Part shown: positions 1-6,365 of the stretch, piece by piece
Numbering within the stretch: the first letter of the stretch is position 1
Layout: each line of letters begins with the position of its first letter
From: Bacteroidales bacterium
Lineage (GTDB): Bacteria; Bacteroidota; Bacteroidia; Bacteroidales; Bacteroidaceae
DNA: 18,795 nt
Assembly (NCBI GenBank): GCA_004556745.1
Contig: SFFY01000043.1
Coordinates: 1 to 18,795 of the forward strand
Reading direction: 5' to 3'
The notes under the pieces: generated by a model
What the model was told of the DNA's origin: nothing
What the model saw: only the letters and a program-made list of their open reading frames with translations
Databases searched by the model: none
Program-made: the position numbers and the translations under genes

Positions 1-50
1 CAAACATCTTATTCTGTCCCCTTGCATGATGCCCGTTCTTGGTGCCACTA

Positions 51-134
51 TCAGCAAGATAATTTTTATTTTATGCAAGATAGTTTTCACTATCAGCAAG
101 ATAATTTTTTCTGTCATATAAGATAGTTTTTGTT
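51..134. repeat. Degenerate 21-bp periodic tract
   Basis: Four consecutive 21-bp units start at 51, 72, 93 and 114. Each contains a core of the form CAAGATAATTTT or AAGATAGTTTT. Units 1 and 3 are closest to each other: a 22-nt stretch at 46-67 recurs at 88-109, exactly 42 bp (2 x 21) later. The periodicity runs in register into the palindrome array that starts at 132, so roughly 51-211 is one helically phased block. The T-tracts recur every two helical turns, which would favour intrinsic curvature; that part is inference. Confidence 0.75.
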
Positions 135-286
135 ACAAAGTTTGTAACACATGTTAGAAACTTTGTAACGCATATTACAAACTTTGTAATACATGTTAGC
201 AAGTTTGTAACAAACTTTTTCTGCGCAGATAGTGAAAACTGTCACGGAGCAAAGAAAAAATTTCAAGGACTTAGCAAAAAATATCT
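132..286 (+). repeat. Composite element, left copy: four phased 17-bp palindromes plus shoulder
   Basis: Four 17-bp units begin at 132, 153, 174 and 195, a strict 21-bp period with 4-nt linkers (ACAT, GCAT, ACAT). The first is GTTACAAAGTTTGTAAC, a perfect palindrome about its central base; the third is the ATTACAAA/TTTGTAAT variant. A 75-bp shoulder follows (212-286). The reverse complement of that shoulder aligns without gaps to 18633-18707, about 60 of 75 positions matching by eye. A perfect 13-bp inverted repeat, AGTTTTCACTATC at 82-94 and its complement at 228-240, flanks the array. It is a repeat element, not a gene; function unknown. Confidence 0.85.
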
Positions 287-351
287 GCCTTGAAATCCGA
301 GCGGAAGACAGGGAGTTGAATATTCGTCGCAATCTCTGCAATGAATGGTTG

Positions 352-435
352 TGAAGGGTTTGCGCCTCAAACCCTTCATCGACAAAGGGCTAAAAGTCAA
401 TTAAATAAGCACAAAAATGAAGGGTTGAAGGGTTT
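352..435. repeat. TGAAGGGTTT repeats with a 10-bp hairpin
   Basis: TGAAGGGTTT occurs at 352-361 and 426-435, with a shortened copy (TGAAGGGTT) at 418-426 and an inverted copy (AAACCCTTCA) at 369-378. The copies at 352-361 and 369-378 form a perfect 10-bp stem with a 7-nt loop. There is no T-run after the stem on the minus strand, so I call it a repeat rather than a terminator. Confidence 0.65.
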
Positions 436-502
436 TTCGTGGTAAAAAAATGCGTATAGGAAGCGCTAATTTGCTGGCGGTCCATTGACTTTGAACCAAT
501 AT

Positions 503-534
503 AAACGGGAGCGACCCTTGCGAGCCGCTCCCGT
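503..534 (-). terminator. Terminator-like hairpin, first of two identical copies
   Basis: The arms ACGGGAGCG and CGCTCCCGT form a 9-bp stem. Read on the minus strand it is followed by TTTATATT, giving it the form of an intrinsic terminator for leftward transcripts. It lies about 165 nt beyond the stop codon of the alcohol dehydrogenase, past the palindrome cluster. The whole 32-nt sequence recurs exactly at 2036-2067. Confidence 0.55.
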
Positions 535-551
535 CCGTATTGAGCCGTGTT

Positions 552-690
552 ACGCGCTTTCGGCGCGTGGCATTTTTGCGTCAGCGCAAAAATGCCGAAT
601 GTATTAATCGCTGTCTGCGTTTCCCCAGGGCGTTGCCCTGGGCTTTGGGCAACATTTGGGCTTACAGCCCGCCCTAATCATGGGGCACGC
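552..690. repeat. Cluster of GC-rich hairpins downstream of the alcohol dehydrogenase
   Basis: Several palindromes follow one another: ACGCGC/GCGCGT at 552-568; a 12-bp perfect stem GGCATTTTTGCG with a 4-nt loop at 569-596; CCCAGGGC/GCCCTGGG with a 3-nt loop at 624-642; GGGCT/AGCCC at about 658-670; and GGGGC/GCCCC near 680-690. The cluster starts about 10 nt after the dehydrogenase stop codon and would form a string of stem-loops in its 3' UTR. It resembles dispersed palindromic repeats of other bacteria, but that comparison is from memory and was not checked. Confidence 0.65.
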
Positions 691-699
691 CCCCCCTAC

Positions 700-1863
700 T
701 TACAAACTCTTGCGCAGCACGTCGATTACGTCCTCACGCGTCAGCACCGCGTAGCCCGTTTCGTTGATCGGGCAGGCATCGGCCATGCCTTCGAGGAGGG
801 AAGCGTCGGCGCCGCAGTCGGTGATGTTCATTGCCAGCCCGAGTTCGCGCATCCAGTTTTCCATGGTTTCCAGTCCCGCCAAAGCGGTGTCTCTGTCTGT
901 TTTGCCGGGAGCGACGCCCCACACGTTTCTGGCCAGGTGGCAGAACTTGCTGACGGCATCTTCCGAACGGTCGATGAGCAGGCGATAGTAAGCGCCGCTC
1001 ACGGCAGCGAGCGTATGCCCGTGCGTGGCATCGGTGTAAGCAGCCACGGCCTGACCGAGCATGTGAACCATCCAGTCGGTCGGCTTGCCGCAGGCAATAA
1101 GGCCGTTGAGCGCCCAGGTGGCCGTCCACATGATGTTGCTGCGCGCCTCGTAGTCTTCGGGGTTGGCAAGGGCTTTGCGCGAACTTACGATGAGCGAGCG
1201 CATCAGTCCTTCGGCTATGTAGTCGCTCGTGTTGTCGTCGGTGCCCGAAAGGTATTGCTCCAAGATGTGCGACATGATGTCGTAGATGCCAGCCACCATG
1301 TGGTGCTGCGGCACAGTGAACGTGTAGGCGGGATTGAGGATGGCAAAGTCGGGATTGCGGAAATAGTAGAACTTCTTGCGGTTCTCGTGGTGGTTGGAAA
1401 TCACGGCGCAGCTGTCCATTTCCGAACCCGTGCCAGCCATCGTCAGCACGCAGCCCACGGGAATCCAGCGGCAAGTCATTTCGCCCCAGTTGTTGAAATA
1501 ATAGTCCCAAGGGTCGGCTTCGCAATAGGCCGAACCCGCCACGGCCTTGCAGTAGTCGCAGGTAGACCCGCCGCCGACGGCGAGAATGAGGTCTACTGCC
1601 TCGCTCTTGGCCAGCGCCGCGCCTTCAAGCACCTTGTCAATAGTGGGGTTGGGCATCACGCCGCCGAGTTCCACCACGTCTTTGCCCGCTTTGCGCAGTT
1701 CTTGCATCACGGCATCGTAGATACCGTTGCGCTTGATAGAGCCGCCGCCATATACGAGCATTACTTTGTTGCCGTAGCGTGCCAGTTCGTTGCCCAGATT
1801 GTTCAAAGCCTCCGTGCCGAAGTGCAGGGTCGTGGGATTGTGGAATGTGAAATTGCCAGTCAT
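700..1863 (-). CDS. Iron-containing alcohol dehydrogenase (YqhD/butanol dehydrogenase type)
   Basis: A 387-aa cytoplasmic oxidoreductase of the group III, iron-dependent alcohol dehydrogenase family. Such enzymes interconvert aldehydes and primary alcohols with NAD(P)H, commonly as an aldehyde sink in fermentation or detoxification. The N-terminal dinucleotide domain shows GGGSIKRNG from residue 39 and GGGST at 97-101; the usual VID after the second motif is replaced by CDY. The TGSEMDS stretch follows at about 145-151. Predicted metal ligands are Asp195, His199, His267 and His281, the same spacing as in E. coli YqhD, and the length also matches that protein. GGGS at 39-42 favours NADP(H) by analogy with YqhD; the substrate cannot be told from sequence. 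The gene appears monocistronic: about 235 bp separate it from the preceding gene, which ends in a terminator. Confidence 0.93.
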   Translation of the reverse strand: MTGNFTFHNPTTLHFGTEALNNLGNELARYGNKVMLVYGGGSIKRNGIYDAVMQELRKAGKDVVELGGVMPNPTIDKVLEGAALAKSEAVDLILAVGGGSTCDYCKAVAGSAYCEADPWDYYFNNWGEMTCRWIPVGCVLTMAGTGSEMDSCAVISNHHENRKKFYYFRNPDFAILNPAYTFTVPQHHMVAGIYDIMSHILEQYLSGTDDNTSDYIAEGLMRSLIVSSRKALANPEDYEARSNIMWTATWALNGLIACGKPTDWMVHMLGQAVAAYTDATHGHTLAAVSGAYYRLLIDRSEDAVSKFCHLARNVWGVAPGKTDRDTALAGLETMENWMRELGLAMNITDCGADASLLEGMADACPINETGYAVLTREDVIDVLRKSL

Positions 1864-1929
1864 GATTGTAATAAGGTTTTAGAGATTTGGTTTTACTTGT
1901 AAGTGTTTGCTTTCAGATAAATCACGTTG

Positions 1930-1937
1930 CAAAATTA
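1930..1937 (-). promoter_or_regulatory. Candidate -7 promoter element for the alcohol dehydrogenase
   Basis: On the minus strand this reads TAATTTTG, matching the Bacteroidetes -7 consensus TAnnTTTG, 66 nt upstream of the start codon. No convincing TTG/TTTG is visible about 20 bp further upstream, so the call is tentative. Confidence 0.4.
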
Positions 1938-2035
1938 CGCAATTCCTTTCCTTTGCTTTATACCCGTATTTGGGGAAAACTTACCATTTTTGCGGTTTTT
2001 CGCTATAAGAGCTGGTAATTGATGCGGCGAAACAA

Positions 2036-2067
2036 AAACGGGAGCGACCCTTGCGAGCCGCTCCCGT
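2036..2067 (-). terminator. Rho-independent terminator after the 1309-aa secreted protein
   Basis: The 9-bp stem ACGGGAGCG/CGCTCCCGT has a 12-nt loop and, on the minus strand, is followed by TTTTTG. It begins about 31 nt after the stop codon at 2099. It is identical over 32 nt to 503-534. T-rich sequence follows on the minus strand only, so it should stop leftward transcripts. Confidence 0.85.
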
Positions 2068-2098
2068 TATTATGGAGAGTTATTGACAGACGGGGAGA

Positions 2099-5000
2099 TT
2101 ATTTCACAAATCTCTTCTGACCGTCGATGATATAGGTGCCGCGCTGCAGCTTGCCGCTAACCTTTCGGCCGTCGATGCTGTAAACCGTCTTGCCGGTGGC
2201 ATTGTCGATCGTGAGGGCGTCGATGCCGACCGTGCTGTCGACGGTGTAGGTGAGGGTGAAGGCGGGGTTGTACTTGCCGCCGAGGCCTGCGCCCTTGTCG
2301 GGCTGCGAGCCGATGTAGGCTTCGTTGCCGATGAACTCCTCGGGAATGGTCAGCGTGTACGTGCCGTTGGTCTTGATTTCAGAGGCCAGCGTGATGCGCA
2401 CGATGTTCCAGATGCTCATGTCGGTGGAGAGGGTGGCGGTGGTAACGGTGTTGCCTTCGGCATCTGTCACCTCAATCGGCGACTCGTTGATAATCGTGCC
2501 GTTCACGTTTTCAGAGTAGGTCAGCGTGATGCTGCTGAGGCTGGCCACGGTAGTGCCGTTGGCGGGCGATACGCTTTCGTATTCGAAGCTGTTGGCAGGA
2601 GCCTGCACGATGAACGAAGTGGTGATGACGTCGTTGCTGCGGCCTTCCTCGGTGGTGAAGGTGCTTGCAGGCACTTCGATGGTGTAGTAGCCCGTCTGCG
2701 TAATCGGTTCGGCAACACTAATCGTTGCGGTGTTGCCCTCCACGGTGACGGTGGCGGTGTACGTGTTGTGGCTGCGGTTGTAGATGCTGACGGTCTTCTC
2801 GCTGTCGTAGTTGATGTCCGTGTCGAAGGTGAGGGTAGCGGCGGTGAAGCTGCTTACCGTCTCGCCTGCGGCGGGCGTAACGCTGGTTGGCGTGAGCGGA
2901 GCGAGCGGGCTGGGCTCTGTTACTTCGAGCGTGGCGTCGAGGATATAGCCGCCGTTGGCTGCAATGCCGTTGCTGCTGGTTACCGTACCATCGGCAGCTT
3001 TTTGACCGCCGGGGTCAACGCTGTTCCAGTCTACCTTGAAGCGGATGCGGTAAGTGCCCGGAGTGGTAGGAGCTGTGAACGAGGGCGGGTTGATGTTGGC
3101 GCGGTCATTGCCGGTGACAGTTTGGCCTGCGTTGTTCTTACCGCTGTTGTCGTTATTGAAGTCGCCCGAGTAGAAGGCGTAAGCGTAAACCTCCGTGCCC
3201 GTCTGGTCCATATCGCCTTCGCGGAAAGAGAATTCTTTGTCGTTGTCAGTATCTATAAATACGTAGCCGTGCATCCACGAGCCGGGTGCACCCGTGTAGT
3301 CGAAGGCAGCGGTGAGCGTGCTGCCTGCGGTGCAGGTGAGCGTGGCCGTTTCGTGCTGGTCGTTGTATATCTTAGAGGTGTTGGCCACTGCGATGGTCTG
3401 GCCGCTCTTGCCGCTTTCGGTGAGCGTCACGCCGTTGAGCACGCGGCCTGCAATATTCGGGTTGGCGGCCGTGTCCTTGTCGAAATTGATGGGATAGGTG
3501 CCGGTAACGGTGAAACTGAGTGTAAACTCGGGGTTGTAGGTCGCGCCGGAGAGTACGCCCTTGTCTTCTACAAACTCGTTGTACCATTCATCATAGATAG
3601 ACTGCTCGGGAACGGTGATCGAGTAGGTGCCGGCGGTTTCGATAGGCGCGGCAAGCACGAGGTTCACGGAGTTCCAGTCCGAATCGTCGGAAGCGAGCGT
3701 GGCGGTGGTTACCGTTTCGCCGTTGGCATCGAGCACGTTGATAGGATTGAAGTTGTCGGGGAATGCCCAGCAATCGTACGTGATTTTAATGCTTTCGAGC
3801 GTCTTGACCGTTGCGCCGTCGGCAGGCGTCGTGGTTTGGGATATGAAGGTGTTGGCGGGAGCCTGCACTGTAATCTGGCTGTTCACCTCGGGGTTGAACG
3901 TTCCGTCTTCTGCCGTAAAGGCTTCTTCAGGAATAGAAAGCATGTAAAGGCCGGTTGCGGCAATCGGTTCGTCGAGCGTGAGGGTTACCTGAGTGGCATC
4001 TTCGGCGCTGACCTCGACGGTCGTAGCAAAACTGCCTTGGAGCTTGCTGAGAATGCTGATAGGTTTGCTCTCGTTGTAGGTCACGGGCTTTTCAAACGTG
4101 AGGCTGACGCTTGCGAGGCTTTCTACCGTCGTTTCGCTGTCGGGCGTGACGGTCGGCGTGAGCGTAGCCTTATAGTCTACGGTATAGGTGAGCGTAAAGG
4201 CGGGGTTGAAAGTTGCGCCTTCGGCTACGCCTTTGTCGTCAGCCTCTGCATCGTAAAGGTTATTGTAGATATAGCCTTCGGGCACGGTGATGGTGTAAGT
4301 GCCGTTCTCGGTGAGTTTCTCGGAAAGCGTGAGCACTGCCTCGCTGGCATTCTCCGTGCTTACGGCAAGCGTAGCGGTGGCAACGGTTTCATTGGCAGCG
4401 TTGAGCACGTTGATAGGCGTGCTGTCGGCAAAACCTAATTCTTCGCCGTAAGTCAGCGTAGCGGTTTCAAGACCCTTCGTGAGCGTGCTTTCGTTCTCGG
4501 GGGCAACCGTGGTGTAAGCCAACGAATTGGCGGGAGGCATGGGAATGGTGTAAGTGAGGCGCATCTCGGCATTCCAAGTGCCGCCCTTGCTGATGCCGTT
4601 GTCAGCAGAGTAGGGATTGAACTTCGTGTCGCCGAACATTCCTTCGGGAATAACAACCGTATATGTGCCCGGTGCGGTAAGCGTAGTGCCAAACTTAATG
4701 GTGAGCACGCCGCCATTGCCCCAAATTCCTTCGGGTTCGCCAATAGCTTCGCCGTTGCCGTTGAACAGTTGCGGTTTGACGCTCCATTTGCCTGCCATAT
4801 ACGCAGAAGAGGGCAGGGTGATGGTTATGCTGCTAAGCGGTTCTGTGATTTCGCCGCTGGCGGGAACGATAGAGGCAGGCAAGTAAACGGGGGCTTCCAC
4901 GGCGCCTGCCAAAGCAAGGAGGCTTTCGGTAGAGGGCGTGAGCGTCGTTGCGTAGATGCCGCAGTTGTTGCCTTGGTCGCTCACGTCGTTGTAGCCGGCG

Positions 5001-6028
5001 ATGAGGCCGCCGGCCTTGCCGTAGTTGTTGGAAATGCCGAGCTGCTGGCCGTTAATGGCAATCACCGTGGGATACTTGGCGTTGCCGGCCGTGCCGTCGA
5101 GGAACGAGAGCGTGTCGGCAAGCAGGGGCTCGGCTGAAAGGCTCGTGTTGCTGAACACGGGACTGTCGTTCACCTGTGTGCCTAAACCTACGAACTTCTG
5201 CGCGCCTACGCTCCACAGGCGATATTTGCCGTGGTACGTCTTGAGCAGCACGAAGCCCTTGCTGGCATCGTCGAGCGTAGCGGAAACGCCGGTGGCGGTA
5301 GAACTTACGAGGAAGTTCTCGCCGCTGAACGTCTCTTCGTCGGCTGTGAAGGAATAAGCGGGGTCGTAAGCCCATTGTCCGCGGGCGGTCTTAACGAAAT
5401 AGGCTTTGCCGTTGTCGAGTGAAGTAAGGTCGGTGATGGGTTCTGCCTCATATTCCGTAACGGCTGCTTCGATAGCCGCCATCAGTTCCTCGGAAACATC
5501 TGTCACCTTTACGATTTGCATGATGTTGCCCGTGTCGCCCGTGTCGTTCCAGTTGGTGAAAACGCTGGGGGTTTGGTCGGTCGAAAGGTTAATCTCGTTG
5601 TTGCCGAAAGCAATCACTACGGGAAAGTCTTCTTTCGAGGCCGAAGTAGCAGCCTTGAATGTGACGTCAGAACCTAATGGCTCGCTCGTGAGGATTGTGT
5701 AACCGCCATTTTTGTAAAGGAACTTCTGAGCCCCGAGGTTAAAGAGATAGCGACCGCCTTTGGCAGAGGTGTAGAATGTCCAAAGGTGGTTGAGGTTTGT
5801 CTGGTCGAAAGTTACCGTTGCGCCATTTTTGGTGTTGTCGGAACACCAAGCGCGCGATGCGTCTTTGCTGGCATCGTAAATAAGGTAACCGCGTCCCTCG
5901 GATTTAATCGAGTAGGCTGCGCCGTTTTCAAGGTCTTCAGCGGTCTTGACCGGCGTCTGCGCCCACGCTCCCACTGTTGCAAAGCAGGCAACCAAGAGGA
6001 GAGAGAAAATTTTGTAGTATTTACTCAT
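2099..6028 (-). CDS. Large secreted multidomain protein with two N-terminal repeats, Ig-like repeats and a C-terminal sorting-like tail
   Basis: A 1309-aa protein, predicted to be exported and surface-located or released; function unknown. I start it at MSKYYKIF, which gives a clean signal peptide ending AWAQ (residues 1-24); the in-frame Met 27 codons upstream would put a non-signal stretch in front. By eye the order is: two related beta-rich repeats (about 25-190 and 195-380) resembling beta-trefoil or ricin-like folds; Ig-like repeats of the SbsA/Big_5 style from about 390 to 845, with recurring TFNPxFTLTYTV ends; a GEVED-like segment (about 846-1031) with YVFIDTDNDKEFS and TPGTYRIRFKVDWNS; two more Ig-like repeats; and a tail (1267-1309) with YSIDGRK, GTYII and a terminal FVK. 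Such tails are typical of Bacteroidales secreted proteins and may be a type IX secretion signal. It is the last gene of the surface-protein locus. Adhesion or glycan binding is a guess from the folds. Confidence 0.9.
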   Translation of the reverse strand: MSKYYKIFSLLLVACFATVGAWAQTPVKTAEDLENGAAYSIKSEGRGYLIYDASKDASRAWCSDNTKNGATVTFDQTNLNHLWTFYTSAKGGRYLFNLGAQKFLYKNGGYTILTSEPLGSDVTFKAATSASKEDFPVVIAFGNNEINLSTDQTPSVFTNWNDTGDTGNIMQIVKVTDVSEELMAAIEAAVTEYEAEPITDLTSLDNGKAYFVKTARGQWAYDPAYSFTADEETFSGENFLVSSTATGVSATLDDASKGFVLLKTYHGKYRLWSVGAQKFVGLGTQVNDSPVFSNTSLSAEPLLADTLSFLDGTAGNAKYPTVIAINGQQLGISNNYGKAGGLIAGYNDVSDQGNNCGIYATTLTPSTESLLALAGAVEAPVYLPASIVPASGEITEPLSSITITLPSSAYMAGKWSVKPQLFNGNGEAIGEPEGIWGNGGVLTIKFGTTLTAPGTYTVVIPEGMFGDTKFNPYSADNGISKGGTWNAEMRLTYTIPMPPANSLAYTTVAPENESTLTKGLETATLTYGEELGFADSTPINVLNAANETVATATLAVSTENASEAVLTLSEKLTENGTYTITVPEGYIYNNLYDAEADDKGVAEGATFNPAFTLTYTVDYKATLTPTVTPDSETTVESLASVSLTFEKPVTYNESKPISILSKLQGSFATTVEVSAEDATQVTLTLDEPIAATGLYMLSIPEEAFTAEDGTFNPEVNSQITVQAPANTFISQTTTPADGATVKTLESIKITYDCWAFPDNFNPINVLDANGETVTTATLASDDSDWNSVNLVLAAPIETAGTYSITVPEQSIYDEWYNEFVEDKGVLSGATYNPEFTLSFTVTGTYPINFDKDTAANPNIAGRVLNGVTLTESGKSGQTIAVANTSKIYNDQHETATLTCTAGSTLTAAFDYTGAPGSWMHGYVFIDTDNDKEFSFREGDMDQTGTEVYAYAFYSGDFNNDNSGKNNAGQTVTGNDRANINPPSFTAPTTPGTYRIRFKVDWNSVDPGGQKAADGTVTSSNGIAANGGYILDATLEVTEPSPLAPLTPTSVTPAAGETVSSFTAATLTFDTDINYDSEKTVSIYNRSHNTYTATVTVEGNTATISVAEPITQTGYYTIEVPASTFTTEEGRSNDVITTSFIVQAPANSFEYESVSPANGTTVASLSSITLTYSENVNGTIINESPIEVTDAEGNTVTTATLSTDMSIWNIVRITLASEIKTNGTYTLTIPEEFIGNEAYIGSQPDKGAGLGGKYNPAFTLTYTVDSTVGIDALTIDNATGKTVYSIDGRKVSGKLQRGTYIIDGQKRFVK

Positions 6029-6091
6029 AGCGTTAAACGTGATTTTGGTTAGTAAAATATGGATTCGTTTTAGGGGGCATAACAATAAGCG

Positions 6092-6119
6092 GGGGCACAC
6101 CAAAATCAAAGTGTGCCCC
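6092..6119 (-). terminator. Hairpin between the 59-aa peptide gene and the 1309-aa protein gene
   Basis: GGGGCACAC and GTGTGCCCC form a perfect 9-bp stem around the 10-nt loop CAAAATCAAA. On the minus strand it lies 25 nt after the peptide stop and is followed by the T-rich GCTTATTGTTATG. It could be a terminator or an attenuator limiting read-through into the downstream gene, whose start codon is 64 nt further on. The tail is weaker than that of the 2036-2067 terminator. I see no clear -7 element for the downstream gene, so partial read-through is plausible. Confidence 0.55.
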
Positions 6120-6144
6120 GCAGGTTAGGATTTAGGATATGAGT

Positions 6145-6324
6145 TTACCACTCCGTATTATCCCAGTTAGTTTTCTTTTGTGTGCAGATTTCGTAGTCGC
6201 CTTCTTCGCCGAAATCTGTTCCTCCAAGCGACGCGCCGCCGTTTTCTGTGGTGGAGAGGGCGAGCAAGCCGTTGTATTCAATTTCATGTGCTTGCAAGAA
6301 GGGTGAAATATATGTTTTCTTCAT
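6145..6324 (-). CDS. Small 59-aa protein of the MKKTYxxP type, function unknown
   Basis: A short reading frame from ATG at 6324 to TAA at 6145, too short for many gene finders. It begins MKKTYISPFLQAHEIEYNG and continues LLALSTTENGG; the rest is acidic and Gly-rich (GGASLGG, FGEEGDYE), with one Cys in EICTQKK and the end NWDNTEW. Short Bacteroidales proteins starting MKKxYxxP followed by a hydrophobic LLAxS-like stretch are, in my recollection, common and uncharacterised. The gene starts 41 nt after the 1068-aa protein stop, on the same strand, and a hairpin follows it. Its conserved-looking front half and variable, polar back half recall a leader/core precursor, but no modification enzyme is nearby. 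No function is assigned. Confidence 0.65.
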   Translation of the reverse strand: MKKTYISPFLQAHEIEYNGLLALSTTENGGASLGGTDFGEEGDYEICTQKKTNWDNTEW

Positions 6325-6365
6325 GACGTTTATTCTTTAATGGTTTAGGGAATTTAGAGGTTTTT

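Larger units (their letters stand above)
1..699. other. Gene-free left end, about 700 bp, filled with repeats and hairpins
   Basis: I see no credible gene here. The stretch holds, from left to right, a degenerate 21-bp periodic tract (51-134), an array of four 17-bp palindromes (132-211) with a 75-bp shoulder (212-286), a set of TGAAGGGTTT repeats with a 10-bp hairpin (352-435), a terminator-like hairpin (503-534) and a cluster of GC-rich palindromes (552-690) that is the immediate 3' flank of the alcohol dehydrogenase gene. Each is listed separately. Confidence 0.8.

Noticed and set aside
132..211. CRISPR array
   Set aside because: The units are palindromes joined by 4-nt linkers, with no unique spacers and no cas genes.
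132..211. Plasmid-type replication origin iterons
   Set aside because: The 21-bp spacing resembles iterons, but there is no replication initiator gene and the surrounding genes look chromosomal.
114..341. A 75-aa minus-strand frame with a heptad-like peptide repeat (YKVCNMR, YKVSNMC)
   Set aside because: The seven-residue repeat is just the 21-bp palindrome array read in frame; there is no other support for a protein.
547..1902. A 451-aa plus-strand reading frame opposite the alcohol dehydrogenase
   Set aside because: It runs through the hairpin cluster and then mirrors the dehydrogenase gene, which has clear family motifs on the other strand. Long antisense frames are common in GC-rich genes.
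2768..4438. A 556-aa plus-strand reading frame inside the 1309-aa protein gene
   Set aside because: Its composition (Val, Gly, Arg, Ala-rich with no domain) is that of an antisense shadow of repetitive Ig-like coding sequence.
6029..6109. Upstream start for the 1309-aa protein
   Set aside because: The extension would run through the 5' flank and part of the hairpin region and place 27 residues before an obvious signal peptide.
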